A stretch of 64,000 nucleotides of DNA from Coffea arabica (Eukaryota; Streptophyta; Magnoliopsida; Gentianales; Rubiaceae). Of the stretch, positions 12,673 to 26,000 are shown piece after piece. The notes under the pieces are model-generated. The model was not told the DNA's origin. It worked only from the letters and a program-made list of their open reading frames with translations, and ran no database searches. The DNA is taken from contig NC_092323.1 of assembly GCF_036785885.1 (NCBI RefSeq), forward strand, positions 14,268,501-14,332,500, in the 5' to 3' direction. The stretch's first letter is position 1, and each line of letters begins with the position of its first letter. A program made the translations under genes and the position numbers.

Positions 12673-12898
12673 GGTGCGTTTGATAAAACTAAAGTCTAAA
12701 AACAGAAGTCTAAATTCATTAAATTATTAAATATTAAATTTTGATACATTTGAATATATATCATAGTAAGTGATAAATGAATAACTCATCACTTATTGTT
12801 AGCAACAAGTCTTGTCTAGAACATTTAGTGCCATTTAATTAATTCAGAATTCAGATATTCATTCTTGGGATATTAAATTTGATTATCAAATAGGACTA
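12673..12898. mobile_element. hAT-like MITE (GTTTGATA ends)
   Basis: GGTGCGTTTGATAAAACT at the left and the inverted partner GATTATCAAATAGGACTA at the right. The terminal phrase is shared with the element at 13523. No clear target duplication was seen, so the ends are approximate. Confidence 0.4.
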
Positions 12899-13522
12899 AG
12901 TTAGAGTGCAAATGAATCGAGATTAAACACGATTTTTGGGAGCTTATTTGGTCAAAATTTAAATTCTAGCCTTATTCAGACAACTCGAAATATTGAAACG
13001 TCTAAAATGATCAAACTTGAAAACGTGGATCAAATTATGTTAATTTGATATAATATCTGAATAGGATAAAACCCTTTCTGCGCCTTGCAAGAAGAGCCAT
13101 AAGCAAATTCATGTCACTCTTCTCTTCATTAACTGAATTATTTTAGAATTGAAGAATTCGTAAGAACAAAAATGTGGAGACATATAATTTGGGAGTCGAA
13201 TCAAATAATTCATGTTGGCAAAATATCAGCTTGTGAGAGTCCTTGTTTGACTTTATTTTTTTGTAGCAATGAAAGTAGCACTAACACTCTAACCAACTTT
13301 TAAAAGAAGGAAATTAATTGGAAGAAGTCAGTTGCTTTTTAGTTGGAATATTGCAGTTTTATTTCTTGATGTCTTTCACTAGTCTCAATTGAGTCTTTTG
13401 TGTTTCAATTTGTACTCATGCCCACTTAGTATCCTGCATAATGACCAACAATAAAATAAAACATAAACTTGTATCCCTCACATTTGTCCTACATATCTTA
13501 TGCAGTTTGATTAATGTCAACT

Positions 13523-13837
13523 TAGGTCTTGTTTGATAACCAATTCAGCAAGAAACTTAATGTTAAGATAGTCTACCCTCAAAAAAAAAAATTGTTAAGA
13601 TAGTCTAAACCGAACATGTTAATATACATTTAATAATAAGAAAAAGAACATCTAAATTAATTAAGTTATACTGAAATTTCTAGACAAAATTTGATCCAAA
13701 AAATAATTGATAGGCTATTTACTTATCATTTAATGTGTTATATACTTAAATGTATTAGATTTTGTACTTAACAATTTAATAAATTAAGACTTCAGACTTT
13801 AATTTTCAAACTTCAGTTCTATCAAACACACCCTTAG
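13523..13837. mobile_element. hAT-like MITE (GTTTGATA ends)
   Basis: TAGGTCTTGTTTGATAACC at the left pairs imperfectly with TTCTATCAAACACACCCTTAG at the right. It has internal similarity to the preceding element (TAAATTAAGACTT, AAATGTATTAGATTTTG). There is no ORF and no certain target duplication. Confidence 0.4.
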
Positions 13838-15117
13838 TATCTTATACTACTAATTCAGCTTTAACACATTAGAAGGCTTGTTCTTCTCATTGGCTTCTGT
13901 ACCTTAATTTATCAATATCTTTTAATAGTTGGTCTTAGAGACATATCGTGAACTAGTCGAATCCAAAATATGGGCCAAAAGGCACAAAACCACGTCTATT
14001 ATACACTACATTTAGACTGTAGAGGACCTCAAAAATAAGAACATTAAAAGTGCATAAAACAAGATAGTTTCTCACACGTTATTTTGAATTGCCAAATCAA
14101 TGAAAGTAGTGTTTAAAGTCTGATGGAGATAATCCTTACATTTATTGGGCAAAATCATTAAAAAAAAAAAAGAAAACTAGTGAAAGTATCGGACAAATTC
14201 AATAACAATATTATTTCCTTGGTTTTTTAGATCATAAGGTCCAATTATCCAATTATGTTCAATGGTTGATATCCTAATCAGTATCACATGTACAGGGATC
14301 AAGAATGCAGGCTTCTCCTACGTGTGCATCAAGTCAATTTACACAATTTCATTTGTGTGTACAAAAATAATCAGCTTCATACGAATGTATTTATCATAGA
14401 TCAATATTTAGACATTTTTTCGTATGTAATTATTCCCAAAAGAAAAGAAAAAAATATGGTTTTTCAAAAATGTTCTTGAACCATTTCATCAAAAGCTACA
14501 TTATCCAGAAATTTCTTCTGCTAACTAATATGACCCCATTTATACCCCAAACTTAACGAGGGCAAGGCCCTCCATGATGTAGGGTTTTCTTGGGCTAATA
14601 TGACTCCATCAAGCAATGTTGATGTTAACTAACTAATTTCTAAATTGTGAGATCTCAACCTCAGTAATAAAATTTCTGTTTGCCCTTTTTATCAAAAACA
14701 AAAAAAAAAAAAAAAAGAAGAAAAGTGTGAGACGAGATCTCAACCTCTGTGGAGCATCTTTGGGACCAAACAAAAAATCACCCCCACCCAAAAACACACT
14801 TCCTTTTCCATTGTGCCTGTGTTTGTTTATTGCCATATTTTAGTTACAAAACACCAAAGACGCCAACCCATTATCTTGATGATCGAGCTTCATGTTGTGG
14901 AATCACAAGACAGCTCGAAACCCTTTGAAGATTAGATTAGTCGCTCAAGATATCATAATCAAATCATCCTTAGATTGTCCTCTTTTGTTACTATAATACT
15001 ACAACTACTAGACTTTTGACTCCTTTGTCCTAGCTAGTACAAAGAAAACAGCAGATATATCATTGTCACATATGTTCAAATCTTTCCTTGAGACTCTCTC
15101 TTTACTGTTTGAATACC
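13838..15117. other. Region upstream of the PSK gene
   Basis: AT-rich, with A-runs near 14159-14171 and 14700-14716. It must hold the PSK promoter and 5' leader, but no element could be assigned with confidence. The open frame at 14288-14479 is not supported as a gene. Confidence 0.45.
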
Positions 15118-15465
15118 ATGAAACTTACAAGCGTGATTTTCTTTCTTATCCTGGCTATCTTCTTGTGTTTGTTGTTTGTTACTCTAGGCAAAGAAGAATC
15201 AAATCAGATGGTGATAGGTGGTTCTGCAAGCTCCACCAATACAGTAAGTGTTGCGTTAGCATAAAGTCTGTAAAACAGCCCAAGATAGATGAATATTATT
15301 AATGGGTTTTTGTTTATCTTCTGAATGAGTTGGATGCAGGTAAAAGCTGAGTGTGAGAAGGAGAATAGTGTTCATGAGTGCAAACAAGGCAAGATTAATG
15401 GATCAGAAGATAGTAATACAATTTTAGAGAATGAAGACTACATCTATACTCAGTCTCTTCCCTAA
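15118..15465 (+). CDS. PSK: Phytosulfokine (PSK) precursor
   Basis: This is a small secreted preproprotein that is processed to the disulfated pentapeptide hormone YIYTQ, the ligand of PSKR receptor kinases in the apoplast. Exon 1 is 15118-15243 and exon 2 is 15340-15465; donor GTAAGT at 15244 and acceptor GATGCAG ending at 15339 join in phase 0. The product is 83 residues, inside the usual 75-90 range. Residues 4-24 form a hydrophobic signal peptide. The middle has two cysteines (47 and 56) in an ECxxxxxxxxEC-like spacing, as in family members. The mature peptide is at residues 76-80, preceded by the acidic residue needed for tyrosine sulfation (EDYIYTQ). The C-terminus is short (SLP). The usual basic stretch after the second cysteine is weak (CKQGK), so the paralogue cannot be assigned. 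Each exon alone is too short to stand out. The signal peptide, clean splice sites and YIYTQ together make the call strong. Confidence 0.92.
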
Positions 15466-18400
15466 GTAGGTGAAGATTTGGTTTCCATCATATATATATA
15501 TTTGTCCTGATCAGTTCTTTTGACTAGTATTCAAGGCAAAAAAAAAAAAAAAAAGAAGCCCAACTAGTGCTCCTCCTTCTTCCTTGTCTTTAAGAAACTT
15601 TGCCAATTCGTAAGATGAAATCTTCAATATTCTTCACTTTATTTTGTTTGCATTGCAGTACTCAAGGAAAATGGTTATCCAGTAGGTTATTTTGCCCTTT
15701 TTTTTTTTCTAGGTTTGTTATGAGGCCAAATTGAATTGTTGAGTAGCATCAGAATTCTTTAAAACTTGCAAAAACACACCAGTCTGGCAGATCTGGGCGA
15801 GCGTTCTTAGATATTAATAACAAAAACAGAAAAACTCAAAAGTGATATTTAATGGATTTGTAGCTGTATCTAAATCTTCTTGAGCCATCAATTTAATCAA
15901 GATTTAATTTTGATTTTCTTAGCATTGATTTTAGTAAGGATTGTGCCGTCCATATTGGTTATTGATCACTTCAACTCGGAGGAGGAGTTTCAGTACCTAT
16001 ACTCCAAAGAAGTTAAAACACATGCAAATGAAGCTCCCATTCATGAAGAATGAAGAAGATCCATTGCTATTTAGCTAAATGTTACCAAAAAAAAAAGTTA
16101 ATTTCCCAAGAATTCATAGGCATATATTGGATTTATAGAGCGGTCTAAACAAAGACATATACATCATCATGAACTTATTTCATGATATAACATTATAAGA
16201 CAGTCATTCCTATTTTAAAAAAGAAAAACTAATATTTAACTGCCAAAGTAATGTTTTTATTACATGGCTATTGAATTCTTTGTCAAATATTTACTTGCTT
16301 TGATTTATTGTATTTAATCAAAAGTATTTTCCCATTCATTAGTTTTATCTGCCGATCCTAGAGCTTATATTACTTTAAACTCCTTCTGTATAGTATTTAC
16401 TATTTATTCTTCCTTTCAAGCTACAAGCTTGGTTGCTCTCAGGATCTTGTTGAGAACCATGGCAGCTAATGATATGCTGCTATAAGTATAGAAATGTAAA
16501 ATTGAAAGGAACAAGTAGGGAAAATTGATTTCATCAGGCACTCTAACGAAATCATTCCTTCCAGGGATCACAAAACCACCAACAAAACAAAAAAAACAAA
16601 AAAAGAGAGAGAGATGATCTATGGATCTCAAATACCCTTGTACTGCTATTTTTGTGGCCTAGCAAAAGCAAATGCAAAGTCAAAATTGTGCAAGCCCTTT
16701 GGTGATTCTTTGGGTAGGAATTTAGATCTTTTTTTTTTGGGGCAAAGATTAGAGCCAGATGACCACATCTATAGAATTTCTTGTTTCCACTAAGAACTGA
16801 GAATACTAAAATTACGGATAAAAGCAATGCAAATGAAGGCTGCATTACCTGATATTGTGATTCGCCCGGAAAAATTACAAAAGAAGAGATTAATCGGATC
16901 AAAAGCCTCTTCTGTTTGAATTACTGTCTAATTATGTAATTTTTATAATATTTGGTGTAAATTGATACAACTTTAGTGTAAATTTTGGAGAATGAGTTTG
17001 TCAGGTCATGAAACTAAACTAAAATAAAAAATCACGATTGCATCAAACCATACGAGCTTACAGTAAAAGTTGTGAGAGTTAAATAAAATAGACCAAAATG
17101 AACAGATATCAACCGGAGAGGCACCTGATCTCGTTGGTGGATAAGGATTCAAATCAAGCCAGATTAGAAGGTGCAAAGATAAGAGAAAGAGTATTGAGTT
17201 AAAAAAAACTTATAAAGAAAAAGAAAAAGCTAAAACTTGGCAACTTCTCAAGAAATATGTAGTACATGGATCTCCAGCAAGTGTCACTGCAGTAATTGGT
17301 TTGGCACATGATGTAATTGAACTAATAAAGACTAGGGAGAAGGCCCTTGCAAAGCATGGGAGTTTATACCTATGGCTTTGTTAAATAATTTGGTAACGTT
17401 GGATAATTTGTTTTTATCTTAGGCAAGGCATACTATTAATGGTAGCCAAAAATGTCATACCATGTTTATCTAAATGATTCGTAATCTCTCACACTTTAAT
17501 GAGCTCTTCAACATGCTGCAATTACCGGTTCAAATGAGTGTGTTTTGTTGGAAGAACGCAATTAATGTTTCTTAAACTTTAACGATGAAGAGCACAAAAT
17601 TTCCGACGGTTACAATTCACAAAGAGTTTTCAAATGGTTCTTCTACTTTGGCCAATTAATATTGTCTTAAACACATTTAATTCAATAGGATGGCTTTGCC
17701 CCCAATTCACCTCACTTCCTTTGTGTTTTATCATTAATTAACAACACATAACTACCATTTATGAATGTAATCATCATCTCACAAAGGGCACTTTAGTAAA
17801 CTCATATCCCAATGAGCATGGCCCGCTTGTACTGTAAGGTGGATTACTTGTATGATGCTTATACAATCTCTAAATTGCCCCTTAAAATATCAGATAAAAA
17901 TCACCCAACAGACAAACTATAACTCCTTTATATATATATATATAGGAAACTTTTCATTCAACAAGCAATACAAGGAAACTCTATGGGTCCATCTTGCTAC
18001 TCTTATGACATACTTCTTGAATGTTGTGAAGGTGATTATTATATTGATTGCCCCTAACTAGAATGTCTGCTATAGTACATTGAATGGACTCGAAACACCA
18101 CTCCCTGTTAGAACCTGGCTCCCACCATAGTTAATCAGGCTAGATCTGCAAGTCTTTTCCTCGTTGATTTTTTTTTTCTTGAACTTTTAGTTTGTAGTTC
18201 AAGTGTTCAACTTCCATTGGTTTCGCCAGATTCATTTCATGTGATTAGCTACTGCTGAAGAAACGACAAAACATACTTCAAGACAGCATGAGCTATCATG
18301 GTTGAAGATGTCAAACTTTCACACGGAAATCAGATTAAGTATTGGCTTCTGCACATGGACATCCAACCTACGGACAGGTACAGCTCAATGACTTGGACGA

Positions 18401-18940
18401 ACGTGTGTTATCCAAGAAGCCAAATAGAATAGGAGATGGAGATAGAGAGAGGGACACGAAAGATAGATACTTCCTTTGTCTCTTACAAAACCAGACTTAA
18501 TCTGGTACTCTGGTCAATAGTAACTCTACAAATCCCAAGCATAGAAACACAAGCATTATATATCTGACTTGAATGGCATAAACTGAAGTTCTTAAAAATC
18601 TCTGTCATCTAAAGAATGACATTTTTTAGTCTATGGCATTACAGGGTACAATTGGATCAAAACTTCCTAAGAGGAGGTTGTAGTTACAAGAATTGCTATA
18701 TGCATTACACATGCTATACAATGGTCTAACAATTTTGATGTAAAAAATCTACAAAGTTACATACATCTATACACAAGGGCTCCAAGAAGTCAGACAGCAG
18801 AGTTATTATAGCCTGCCACAAACGAGCTTAAGGAGACATTCTTGTTGAGAAGTTTGAAAACTCAGCCAAGTGCCTTCAGCTATCATAAAAAACAACTTTG
18901 ACTAAATGTGTAAAGCTCATTGTCTTCACGTTAACTTGCC
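15466..18940. other. PSK 3' region and intergenic sequence
   Basis: The PSK 3' UTR is presumably in the first few hundred bases; the poly-A run at 15539-15554 is genomic. No other gene was recognised. Open frames at 16416-16902 (minus) and 17852-18061 (plus) are rich in F, L and S and lack splice support or recognisable motifs. Confidence 0.55.
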
Positions 18941-18945
18941 TGGAC

Positions 18946-19030
18946 CTCGATCCTTGTTAGTAGGATGACCCTGGACCTCAAGCCTTTACCAGCAGGATGC
19001 CCCTGGACCTCAACCACCAGGACGACCAAG
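18946..19030. repeat. About 2.5 tandem copies of a ~32-bp CCTGGACCTC unit
   Basis: The phrase CTGGACCTC recurs at roughly 32-bp spacing, with intervening (A)CCAGCAGGATG(C)CC-like sequence that drifts between copies. It is GC-rich against its surroundings. Both strands contain stops, so no continuous protein is supported. Confidence 0.55.
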
Positions 19031-19860
19031 CAGCTCCTTCCGTAATATCGTGATGGTAATTCTTAATAGATTTTACCAGTTCTGCACTTCTTCAGGTTTT
19101 GCAGGATGGGAGGAAGTTGCTTTCATCAGAAATGACGTCTCCCTATTGATGAACTCACTTTGAATCTATAATATATAATCACCACAGAAGTGATTCTCAG
19201 CAGCAGGTCTAATACCTAATACAAACCAGAAAAGCTTATACAACCTAATAGCTCATCATTTCAGGACAAACTCGAGAAAAGAAATGCCTTCTCTACCTTC
19301 ATTCTTATTTAGAAGTACTTGTCTTAAGAATGAACTAGTGGGAACAAGATTTGGAAAATGAAAATGAACAGTCATTATGTAAAAAGTTAATTGTTTGTAA
19401 TTTCAGATAAAAAGCTGAAAAGAAAAGGCAGCTGTAAGTCTTCCTTCATCGTTTCTGAGAAATCAAAATATCCTGACCTCTAACCACAGCCTTGATGTAA
19501 ATCAGGAAATATATTTTACGTTTGATACAATAAAAGACCAATTCTAGCGGCCCAATAGTTGAAACTTTCTTCACTAGTTATTGAAGTCGAAAGAGTTTAT
19601 GCTTGTCTGCTAGGTTTTCAAATGAACTAAGTATTCATCAGAAATCTAGTCTTGCTGAATCAAAAAAGAAAAAAACAGAAGGTCAAATCAGCTGGGTTTT
19701 TTTTTTCTCAATTATTTCTGTTCAAGACTTCCGACAAGAGTACTAAAACTTCTCGACCGTTGGGTTGGACCCACAAAGAAAATAATCCTAAAAAATGGTT
19801 TTCAAATGTTTTGGGCTGTCGATATTCAATCACTTTGAGGACATAAGTCATAGCGCAATG

Positions 19861-20079
19861 AACCACTCCAGGGCCGGGCCAGGGCCAGAGGGATCTTTCA
19901 TTTGTCCTTCTTTACATGGTCCATCACTTCAAATAAAAAGCTATTCTGCATCCTTTTAATATTAAGTCTTACAAATAACTCTTCTTAAACGCATTTTTGT
20001 CAGTAATGATGTGAATATTCTTTTATTATTTTTCTATAGGTGAAGAGTGAATACAAAATAAAACACCACTCACCAAGGT
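19861..20079 (-). other. Probable 3' UTR of OSA1
   Basis: Sequence directly downstream of the OSA1 stop codon on the minus strand, without coding potential. The polyadenylation site was not determined. Confidence 0.4.
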
Positions 20080-23000
20080 CTAGGCAGTTCCAGTTATCAA
20101 CCTCTCTCGCTGATCTAATTTCTTCACTTTCACAACCCCAATAAGAACTTGCAAGCCAAAAAATGCACAGATGGCATATGCTATGGATGCGGGCATCTGA
20201 AAAACAAAATGCATTCACATGAAGCTTATACAAAAACGGACTCCAAATGTATATTATTTTCTCTACAAAATGATGCACCACTTACAGTGATAGAATTGAT
20301 ATACAGAATTGTTGCAAGGTTGATTAAGCTTCCAGCAGCAACTGCCTGTAGTAGATTATCGCACAAAACAGGAACAAAGTCACTTACGAGAAAGGCAATT
20401 TGTCAGGAAGGGTTCAGCATAACATGACTAAAATCCAAAAATTTCAGTCAAACATGTTTGAAAGATATTTGAAACTCCAAGAACTTGTAAGCTAGTAGAA
20501 ACAAATTCACTATTAATAGCCAACTTAATTCCAAGTTCCAAGTCTAACTTTATGATGACCAGTCTGAGGCCAACATTTTCTCAGGTTCATCTAATGACAA
20601 TCAACCAATGATATCAAATTAAGATTCCATGCGCATAACATTTAAAGGCGTAACAGAAAGGTCTTGACAATAAGTAAATGGTCTATGACAATAGTAAAAT
20701 GTCCTGTTACCAGGTCATGTAATATCAATATACCATAAAAGTTCGGATAAGCTATAAGACAGGAGAACAAGGTCATATTAAAAAAAAAAAAAAAGATCAA
20801 TGACAGGCCAGACTAATACCCAGGCTAGGAAAATATCACACTGCACTGAGCCATACAAGTTCGGCCTATGTAGCTCACAACCTGGCCCAAATACTTTATC
20901 CCAGCTTCAGTGTATTATTGAATTTTCCGTTGGTTGTAGCGGGAGGCTACAAAATAAGGCTTTCCTTTGAGAACAAGGGACAGGACATTGGCAAGGGTAC
21001 TGGAAAAAAAGATGGATCCTCTACGATCATTTTGAAGAGAATTTAGTCCAATTTCCAGTCAGGTACAGAGGTAAAAAAGTGCCAAAGATGACAGGAATTA
21101 CTTTTCTGGGAATTTCTGTTTCAGCAGCCATAATGTGTTTACATTCTGAGATTGCAAACTTATAGGGTAAAAATGAAAATTCTCTATTCACGTAATTTTC
21201 TTTCTACAGAATGGTTACAACAATCGCTTTCTTATAGTTTGTCAAAATTACAAGCTTCAAAACACACATTTGTACAGTACTAGACAATATGTTTTGCTTC
21301 TATACATAGAATTCTTCCTAGGATGTGGAGCAATTTCATGCCAGCTAGGATGAGAAAGAAAATTAGCATAATATCATGTATTTGACCATTTAAAATAAAC
21401 ATTGCAGCACATCATGAGATACAGTAGCACAATATAACAAAGAAAATCTTCAATTATAGCAATAAGAAAATGCATATTTTTCCGAGTACCACCAGTAAAC
21501 TAGACTTAATTTTAGCAAGGGATTTAAACATAATCTGGAAGAGTGACTAGAGTAAACCAGAACACTCACACTTCCTATTGTCTTCTGGACAGCAGCAATT
21601 CTTTGGAAAGCTCTCTCAGATTCCAAAGCCCTGACACGAAGCTTCAAATCTCCTTGCTCCTACAACCAATGTTTAAATGATATGTCAATTTCACACTTGT
21701 GACAGATTAAACCCATCCAGAATTAAGTGGAAAATCAAGAAAATATGTAATCTCTACCAGTCGCTGAATGATTTCAGCCAGCTTTTCAACTCTATCAGCC
21801 TGCCTAAATAAGTTGTAGAATGCACGGGATTGTCTATCCCACCTCTTTCTGAAGTCCTGAAAATAGCCACATTTAAGTCTCAAGACCTTGTTAGATGCTT
21901 AAAGTCAAGCAAATACAAAGACAGTCAGCAGGAACCCACCTTCAAGATAACTTCAACACCAGCTTCACGAAACCTCAGCAACTCCAGAGCATAGCTGCAC
22001 GGATTGTCATGAAATTCAAGTTCAGATAAAACAAAAGCAAATGATTATTATAGGTCATTAATACATCAAGGAGAACATCCATGCATGAACTCACGGTTTG
22101 GCTATCTCAGTGATATCAAATCGAGGATCAAGGCCTTTCCCTATTCCATCCAACACTGTGAAAGAGCTTTGAGGTAAATGCCAGAAATAGTTACAAATAT
22201 CAGAAAACCAAACAAATGAAGAATGAAACAATACCTGAAAATGCTCTGACAACAAAAGTGAATGTGGCAGGAAATCTAAAGGGTTGATCAGCTGCAATGG
22301 CTAATAAATCTTCCCCTGTTCAGGAACAAAACAGTTATTAGTAATTGCCAACTGGCTGTCATGAGGATTAAATGACAGCAAACTGGCAGAAGTTTAAAGA
22401 TAGATTGATACAAAATCAGTATACTGTAGATGTAATGGATAAGCATTCCCATGATTAAACAGTGAGAGTAAGAAAATCTCTGTTTAAATAACTTCTCAGC
22501 CACGAAATCAGAGAAAAGGACAAGTTTTTAACTGCAGTTGATATATATAACAGATATTCTGATAGGACCAGAAGATAAAAGTCGATTACCTCCCAAAATC
22601 CCCAAACTTTAAAATGTAGCTTCATTCTTAAAATTTACATTAATTAGTATTTAAAGCTAGTTACTATGAGTGACAGACCCTATCTGCCTCTCTTTGTTTT
22701 CGTTCTCAAATTTTCTTAGGGGTTTTCAGAATGAATTTTTCATTTCTTTCTATAATATCTTGAAAGCTATAGCAAATATAAAATTAGCTTCCAGACACCA
22801 TTTCCCTCCTTTTCTGTTTGTTGTAAGCCACCTTTGTAAATGCAACTTGCCAAACTGCCATAGTAGTCCAAAATTCAACAGCTTGAGTATTTCAAAATGA
22901 TCTAAGTAAAATACCTATTGCAGCTAAACGTTGCTTCTTCTTCTCTATTTTCTCCTCCTTGCTCAATGGCTTTTTAAATCCAAGTTCTGTTGCAGCCATT

Positions 23001-26000
23001 TCCCGTTCTCTTCTCTGTGCAGCAAGGCGTTCTTCAAAGCTACAAAATTTACATTTCATCCTTAGTTATTATGATTACTTCAAATGTAAAACTGCAAGGC
23101 GTTCTTCAAAGCTACAAAATTTGCATTTCATCTTTAGTTATTATGAGTACTTCAAATGTAAAACTGGAACCAGAATTTTCTAATTCAAGCCTTTCCATTC
23201 TAATTCCTGTCTAAGGTGGAAAAGAGGCAAAAACCGAGCTCTCCAAAGTGTGGTGAAGTCTCTCACACACTACAGATTTCAAACAAAACCATTTATTAGC
23301 CCACAGGGAGAAGTTGAACAAAGACCTCAACCATTTATCATGCACAACTTCTGTTAGCAGAATTTTGAAGTCTGGCCACTGAAGGCCACTCTATGATTCA
23401 AATACATCCATCATATGAGGTAAATACAGCCCCGAAACAAGAGCATACATGCTAATTTTCAACAGGCATCTAGTTCACTTGTGCCTGCTAGTTTTTGCTA
23501 GCAATGCCTAGCAGCAACCTAGGGAATCAAACAAGTGAGTGGAATCCTTAGTGTGCCTAAATATTTACTAACATCATTAAAAATGAATCCATTTCTATAT
23601 TGCACTGCTTCCTCTTTAAAACTGACAACGTTTCTTAAAAACTTTTGTGAACCAATGCATCACAATTTATTTCCCTAAATAGCTTACTATTCTACAATTG
23701 AGCACCCTAAAGGAGTTTTAAAGTGGATGACCCAAAATTTGAAAGTGAGCTTCAAGAATTTTTTTAACCAGGAAGTACCTGTTAAGGAAGAACTGTGCAG
23801 TTCGTCTAACAGCAGTCACGTCTCCAGTAGGCACAAGAACACCCATCTGAATCATTGCTTGAAGGACCTGCATAACACAAATCTTCAGTTATTAATATGG
23901 TACTTTGTAACCGTACTCAGCCATGAATTCCAGGTTCAAAGTGCAATAAGTAGAAAATGAAAGCATTACAGAAAATTAAGAAATATTTACCTTGTCCGCA
24001 TCCTTCTCATAAACTCCATAAAATACATCCAACAAGCCTTCTCTGATATTTGGGCTTATACTGCAAAAGGCCAACATAAGTATATAGATGGAAAGGAAAG
24101 CACATCCTTCCACAAACAACAAAACATCAGTTGACAGGAACTAAGAAGTGAAAAACAACAAGCATACCTTCCCATCATTCCAAAGTCATAGAAAATCAAC
24201 CTTCCACCATTAACATCATCTACAGCAATATTGCCAGGATGCTGCAAAACTTAGCAATATCATCAAGAAGTAAAAAGAAATTCAAAAGTATCATATTTAG
24301 TGTTCTGATCAAGATTCAAATTACTTCAAACCAACTCTAGAATTGGAGCCTAGTGTCAGATTTCAGCAGTTCAAATTTTCACTGTAGTTATAAATAAACG
24401 ATAATCAATTATTGCTTCAGGCTAATAAATGCACACTCCAACCAATATATCTCTTTCATTTGAAATTGATAACTTAATCATTCTTCACCAAATATAGATG
24501 ATGCTAAAAGTAGAAGTGTATAGGAAGTTACAGGGTCGGCGTGAAAGAAGCCATGAGATAAAATCTGTTCAAGGTAAGATTCGACGGCATATCTACCCAA
24601 CCTGATGCACAGAGGATCAGCATCCATTACATATGGAGTCAAAATCTGCTTGCCATGTTTCAAGTTAAAGGTCCTATGATTTTCACTCCATATTGCATAC
24701 CTTTTGCGATCAACACCCAACTGGTCCAAAGCTTGTATCCTGTTTATTTTTATCCCTGGGACATATTCCATCGTCAGAACCTGCAAATAAAGAGATGGCC
24801 TGCTAAACAAGGTGATCTTTTAACAGAAAATCATGTACTGACTTCGACTATTCCTGAAAGTTTAAACCTGTGGAGTGGTGTACTCCCAACATATCTTGGG
24901 AACTTTAACATAATCCATGTCCTTAAAGTTAGCTGCAAACAACTCAGCATTAGCAGCTTCCTTTGTATAGTCAATTTCCTGAAAGTAGAAGTTTGACTGA
25001 GAATTATTTCTTAATCCAAAACCCAAATAATTTAAGGGAAAAGATGATTAGAAGTACAAACAGAAGCTTAAAAAATTTAGATCTTTCCAGATGTTACAAA
25101 TTTGAACATTGAAAACTCTTGGCTATAATAGAACAGTTCACTGCAATCAGGCAAAGCCACCATCACCACTGAACTGGTTGAAGCAGCCATTATTATACAG
25201 CACAAACATATATCATTGTTATAAATGTATACAGTGTTCAATGCCGCAAAAGGGACAAGACCGCTTTTAGTTCCATGTACTCAGTTGCAGAACTCATTAC
25301 TGACATGGAAGACTAAAATCCTAAACTCAAGTAAATTTCCTCACTTTTTTGAGGCAAACATAGAGGAGTAACCACATTAAATTTGGAGAGGTTTAAGTTC
25401 TCGCTAACCAGCAAGGTGTAAAATCCAGCAAATTAAAATAGTTTTAATTGACTGCACATTCAGTGGAAAATTATAAGTTTAATCAACTTATTGTCTTTGA
25501 ATTGCCTTTAGCTCAAGTCACAACACAACCAGAGTTTCCGATGTCATCTAATATACACCAGCATAGGCAGCATGTATTAGGATACCAGCAATCATATCCT
25601 CTCAGGACCATTCTGGATCTGTCAAACATATTTGTAGGATCATTTCAGGAAAAAAGAACTCACATAATTTAAACTTAAGAACACTTAATCACGGTACCCT
25701 AGAAGAGATCTTTTCGATTTGGCTCATATAACCAGTCACTGCAGCCATTGTAAGAGCAATATTGGTGGGTTTTCGTTTCCTGCATAAACCCTCTTTTCAT
25801 CTTTAGATACTTTTGCAAAGGTTTTATCTTTCTTGTTCAGTATTGTAACACCTTTATACATCTGCTAGTGGCCTCGATGTCTTATTATAAAATAACAACT
25901 TTATCCAATATTCCCTTTCCAAAACTTCCCCCGGCAGTCTTTGACCACTTACTAGACTTACATTCATGCCAGCAAATGCACAAAGTGTAGCAACCATAGC

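Noticed and set aside
15606-15722. Short ORF starting MKSSIFFTLFC with signal-peptide-like hydrophobicity downstream of PSK
   Set aside because: F/L-rich translation of T-rich DNA, no motif, cysteine pattern or splice support; probably chance.
16416-16902. 116-codon minus-strand open frame
   Set aside because: Mixed hydrophobic and low-complexity composition, no recognisable domain, no splice-site or neighbour support.
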